The notes beneath the pieces were generated by a model, which saw only the letters and a program-made list of their open reading frames with translations, made no database searches and was not told the DNA's origin. Position numbers and translations under genes: made by a program. Of a stretch of 7,280 nucleotides of DNA, positions 4,664 through 7,280 are shown piece after piece. Each line of letters opens with the position of its first letter. Position 1 is the first letter of the stretch. This stretch comes from Kiritimatiellia bacterium (GTDB lineage: Bacteria > Verrucomicrobiota > Kiritimatiellia > SLAD01), in contig SLAD01000235.1 in the NCBI GenBank assembly GCA_007126995.1, forward strand, positions 1 through 7,280, given 5' to 3'.

Positions 4664-5569
4664 ATGGCTTACTGGAAAGACTACTACACTCCGCAGACGG
4701 TTGAAGAGGCGGTTGAGATTCTGGCTCGTTACGACGGGAACGCCTGTATGATCGGCGGCGGAACGGATCTGTTGCTGGAAATCCAGCAGGGGCACCGCCC
4801 GAAAATGGAGGCGCTGGTCGACCCGACTCGTATTACGGGCTTGGATCAGATCACGGAAGAGGACGGTTACCTCGTCATTGGCGCCGGCGTAACCCACACC
4901 AAAATTGTGCAGCACCCCTTGATGCAGCAGCACGGCACCTGTCTGGTGGAGAGCTGCGGCGTGATTGGCGGGCCGCAAGTCCGCAATGTCGCCACACTGG
5001 CCGGCAATATCGCCCACGCCTTGCCGGCAGGGGATGGCACGATCGGGACGCTGGCGCTGGGCGGCGAAATTCAGGTGGCCGGTCCGGACGGTATTCACTG
5101 GTTTCCCATGGAGGAAACCTTCATTGGCCCCGGCAAAAGCACTGTTGATACCAAGCGGATGATGATTGCCCGGATTCGATTCCGGCCTACCGGCGATCAA
5201 GAGGCATCCGCTTTTCGCCGCGTCATGCGTCCGCAAGGCATCGCCTTGCCGATGATCGGCATGGCTGCGCGGGTAAAACTGTCCGACGACGTGGTGGAGA
5301 GCGCGCGCATCGCCATCGGGCCGGCCGGCAAAATCCCGTTCTTGGCGGTAAAAACCATGAGCTTTTTGGCGGGCAAGCAGCCAACCGCTGACACGTTGGC
5401 CGCAGCAGCGGAGACCGCGCTGGAGGAAGTCAGCCTGCGCACCAGTCCGCACCGGGCCTCGGCCGCGTATCGCGAAGAGATGATCCGGGCGCAACTGCCG
5501 AAAACGCTGGGGAAAGCCGTTGAGCGGGCGCAATCCGGTCAGGCAACGCCGGAAGGCGTGGGCGCGTAA
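4664..5569 (+). CDS. Molybdenum hydroxylase FAD-binding subunit (xanthine dehydrogenase family)
   Basis: A 301-residue medium subunit of the xanthine dehydrogenase / CO dehydrogenase family. It binds FAD and passes electrons from the iron-sulfur clusters to NAD+ or another acceptor. The N-terminal domain has IGGGTDLL (30-37), the first FAD pyrophosphate loop, and GPQVRNVATLAGNIA (103-117), the second. ALPAGDG follows at 119-125. The C-terminal CO-dehydrogenase-flavoprotein-type domain spans about 184-285, with RRVMRPQGIALPMIGMAARV and SPHRASAAYREEM. Length suits the family. An alanine/threonine-rich tail (about 286-301) is probably flexible. It is followed after 85 bp by the fused Fe-S/Mo gene, and together they give a complete set of cofactor domains. 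Family assignment is firm. Substrate and exact name (xdhB, coxM or ygfM type) cannot be decided, so no symbol is given. Confidence 0.92.
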   Translation: MAYWKDYYTPQTVEEAVEILARYDGNACMIGGGTDLLLEIQQGHRPKMEALVDPTRITGLDQITEEDGYLVIGAGVTHTKIVQHPLMQQHGTCLVESCGVIGGPQVRNVATLAGNIAHALPAGDGTIGTLALGGEIQVAGPDGIHWFPMEETFIGPGKSTVDTKRMMIARIRFRPTGDQEASAFRRVMRPQGIALPMIGMAARVKLSDDVVESARIAIGPAGKIPFLAVKTMSFLAGKQPTADTLAAAAETALEEVSLRTSPHRASAAYREEMIRAQLPKTLGKAVERAQSGQATPEGVGA

Positions 5570-5576
5570 AATTTGT

Positions 5577-5613
5577 GGTGTCGGCTTGCATGTTGGGCCG
5601 ACGCTTTTATCTT
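5577..5613 (+). terminator. Hairpin with T-run between the two hydroxylase genes
   Basis: GTCGGC (5580-5585) pairs with GCCGAC (5597-5602). The stem extends outward by a U-G wobble and a G-C pair to 5578/5604, and can extend inward by wobbles. TTTTATCTT follows (5605-5613). It resembles a moderate intrinsic terminator in the 85-bp gap between subunits of one enzyme. It may reduce downstream expression, mark an mRNA end, or stabilise the upstream message. Confidence 0.5.
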
Positions 5614-5654
5614 AACACTTTTGACTGAGACTAGATCTAAAGGGGGAGCGACTC

Positions 5655-7280
5655 ATGAGCGTGCTTAAATTGACCGTCAACGGGAAACCAGTGGAACTTG
5701 ATGTGCCGGAAAGTCGCTATCTGGCCGAAGTGCTGCGCTATGATTTAGGGCTGACCGGCACGAAGATCGGCTGTAACGAATCCGAGTGTGGCATTTGCAG
5801 CGTCATCGTCAATGGCACGCCGGTGAATTCCTGTATCTTCCCCGCCTTCAAGGCGCAGGGCGCCGATATCACGACCATCGAGGGATTGGAGCAGGATGGT
5901 CAATTGCATCCCGTCCAGAAATCGTTCCTGGAACATGGTGCGGTCCAGTGCGGGTTCTGTACGCCTGGCCTGATCATGACGGCGAAGGCGCTGATCGATG
6001 ACAAGCAGGCCGCCGGCGAGGTCGTCACCGAACACGATGTGAAGGTCGCCTTGAAAGATACCTATTGTCGCTGTACCGGCTATCAAAGCGTCATCAACGC
6101 GATTCTGCAGGCTTCGGGACAGGACGTTAAACCCTATGTCCCAGAGACCAAAACGCCCTACAAGTCGGTCGGACAGGCGTTCGCGAATCCGGATTCCATG
6201 GCCAAGATTACCGGTCGGGCCATGTATACCGACGACTTCCACTTCCCGGGCATGCTTTATGCCCGAACCAAGCGCGCGGGTATCGCGCACGGACGAATTT
6301 TGTCGATCGATACCAGTGAGGCCGAGGCCTTACCCGGCGTCAAGGCGGTGCTGACGCACAAGGATGTTCCAGGCCGCAAGAATCACGGGCTCGTATCGGT
6401 CGATTGGCCGGCGCTGTGCTACGACAAGGTCCGCTACGCGGGCGATGCGGTCGCGGTGGTGGCGGCCGATAGCGCGGATGTCGCGGCGGCCGCGCTGGAT
6501 CTGATCAAAGTCGAGTACGAAGAATTGCCGGTGGTCAAAACCGCGATTGATGCAGCCCAGCCGGATGCGCCGATCGTGCATGAAGAGCGTCCTGACGGCA
6601 ATCTGCTCAAGCATATCAAGGTGCGCAAAGGCAGCATCGCGCAAGGCTTCGAAGAGTCGGATGTGATCGTCGAGCGCACCTACCGCACGCCGATGACCGA
6701 GCAGATGTTTTTGGAGCCGGAGTGTTCCATCGGCGTGCCGAAAGGCTATGACCCGAGTGCGTTCGGTGGCACCGTTGATCCGAAAGCGGAGCGCGGCATT
6801 CACTTTGCGCACAACAAGACCACGATCTATTGCGGCACCCAGATTCCGTATCTCGACCGTGACCAGACAGCGGCGGCCTTAGGCGTCGAGAATGAGGAGA
6901 TCCGAATCGTGTCGGCCCTGATGGGCGGCGGCTTTGGCGGCAAGGAAGATATCGCTGCGCAGATTCACGTGGCGCTGCTGGCCGAACGCACCAAATGTCC
7001 GGTCAAGATGCTGTACACGCGGGCGGAAAGTTTGCTGTTCCATCCCAAACGTCATGCCACGGTGATCCGGATTAAGACCGGTGCCAAGAAGGACGGACGA
7101 CTCACGGCTGTCGAGGCCGAGTTGTATGGCGACGGCGGCGCCTACGCCAGCTTGAGCGAAAAGGTCATGACCCGGGCGACGACGCACGCGTCCGGCCCCT
7201 ATGATGTGCCGCATGTGATGGTCGTTTGCTGTGCTATGTACACGAACAACACGCCGTGCGGCGCCTTCCGCGGTTTCGGT
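5655..7280 (+). CDS. Fused [2Fe-2S] / molybdopterin subunit of a molybdenum hydroxylase, Se-dependent xanthine dehydrogenase-like (3'-truncated by window edge)
   Basis: Large subunit of a cytoplasmic Mo enzyme that hydroxylates a purine-like or other heterocyclic substrate with water-derived oxygen. The frame is open for 542 codons to the window edge. Residues 1-80 are a plant-type ferredoxin domain (Cys40, Cys45, Cys48, Cys60). About 85-155 is the second [2Fe-2S] domain (Cys99, Cys102 in QCGFC; Cys138, Cys140 in YCRCTGY). From about 180 the xanthine dehydrogenase a/b hammerhead domain begins (ITGRAMYTDDF, EALPGVKAVLTHKDVPG, YAGDAVAVVAA). The Mo domain follows with FLEPECS, the cofactor loop MGGGFGGKED (423-432), TRAESLLFHPKRHA, and CGAFRGFG at the edge. 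Residues near 364-389 look like an extra loop. From memory, this pattern is closest to selenium-dependent xanthine dehydrogenases and to the fused E. coli XdhD architecture. GGGGGAG at 5642-5648 supports the start. Roughly 300 or more residues are missing. Confidence 0.92.
   Translation, partial: MSVLKLTVNGKPVELDVPESRYLAEVLRYDLGLTGTKIGCNESECGICSVIVNGTPVNSCIFPAFKAQGADITTIEGLEQDGQLHPVQKSFLEHGAVQCGFCTPGLIMTAKALIDDKQAAGEVVTEHDVKVALKDTYCRCTGYQSVINAILQASGQDVKPYVPETKTPYKSVGQAFANPDSMAKITGRAMYTDDFHFPGMLYARTKRAGIAHGRILSIDTSEAEALPGVKAVLTHKDVPGRKNHGLVSVDWPALCYDKVRYAGDAVAVVAADSADVAAAALDLIKVEYEELPVVKTAIDAAQPDAPIVHEERPDGNLLKHIKVRKGSIAQGFEESDVIVERTYRTPMTEQMFLEPECSIGVPKGYDPSAFGGTVDPKAERGIHFAHNKTTIYCGTQIPYLDRDQTAAALGVENEEIRIVSALMGGGFGGKEDIAAQIHVALLAERTKCPVKMLYTRAESLLFHPKRHATVIRIKTGAKKDGRLTAVEAELYGDGGAYASLSEKVMTRATTHASGPYDVPHVMVVCCAMYTNNTPCGAFRGFG

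Noticed and set aside
4613..5533. A 306-codon open frame on the minus strand opposite the FAD subunit gene
   Set aside because: The plus strand encodes a clear FAD-binding family protein over the same bases. The antisense translation shows no family motif and is the expected by-product of GC-rich third positions.

Overview
The window most resembles a bacterium of the PVC superphylum, probably Kiritimatiellota or a related Verrucomicrobia/Lentisphaerae lineage. This is an inference from three things. First, one gene encodes a secreted protein opening with the mature motif SQNAVGYVKV, a type I associate with those phyla. Second, its neighbour ends in a PEP-CTERM sorting signal. Third, the intergenic DNA is rich in short purine-biased tandem repeats and GC hairpins. 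The metabolic genes look GC-rich at third positions, while the secreted pair is visibly more A/T-rich. No rRNA, tRNA, CRISPR array, transposase or phage gene is visible.

Layout, all genes on the + strand. (1) 1-429: the 3' end of purH (purine biosynthesis). (2) 430-671: a T-poor heptanucleotide tandem repeat, then a promoter whose spacer holds a perfect inverted repeat, then a 12-bp palindrome. (3) 672-2041: a two-gene unit of exported proteins, a two-domain SQNAVGYVKV protein of unknown function and a PEP-CTERM protein, closed by a very strong intrinsic terminator at 2067-2103. (4) 2104-2544: about 440 bp without a convincing gene but with several hairpins and repeats, ending in a promoter very close to the argC start. 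(5) 2545-4504: argC (arginine biosynthesis) and lipA (lipoyl synthase), 19 bp apart. (6) 4505-4663: an intergenic region with three perfect palindromic elements packed into 33 bp, then a promoter-like sequence. (7) 4664-7280: a molybdenum hydroxylase locus. It has a separate FAD subunit followed by a fused [2Fe-2S]/molybdopterin subunit that runs off the window.

How the genes work together: purH, argC and lipA are housekeeping functions (IMP synthesis, the third step of arginine synthesis, lipoate cofactor formation). The secreted pair probably forms an export/surface module that depends on an exosortase encoded elsewhere. The last two genes form one enzyme: electrons removed at the Mo site by substrate hydroxylation pass through two [2Fe-2S] clusters in the same polypeptide to FAD on the partner subunit. 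From remembered family sequence the fused subunit most resembles the selenium-dependent xanthine dehydrogenase type, but the substrate cannot be fixed from this window. I do not see an obviously new defence or mobile system. The least explained parts are the secreted pair, the heptad repeats and the palindrome clusters at the two regulated-looking promoters.
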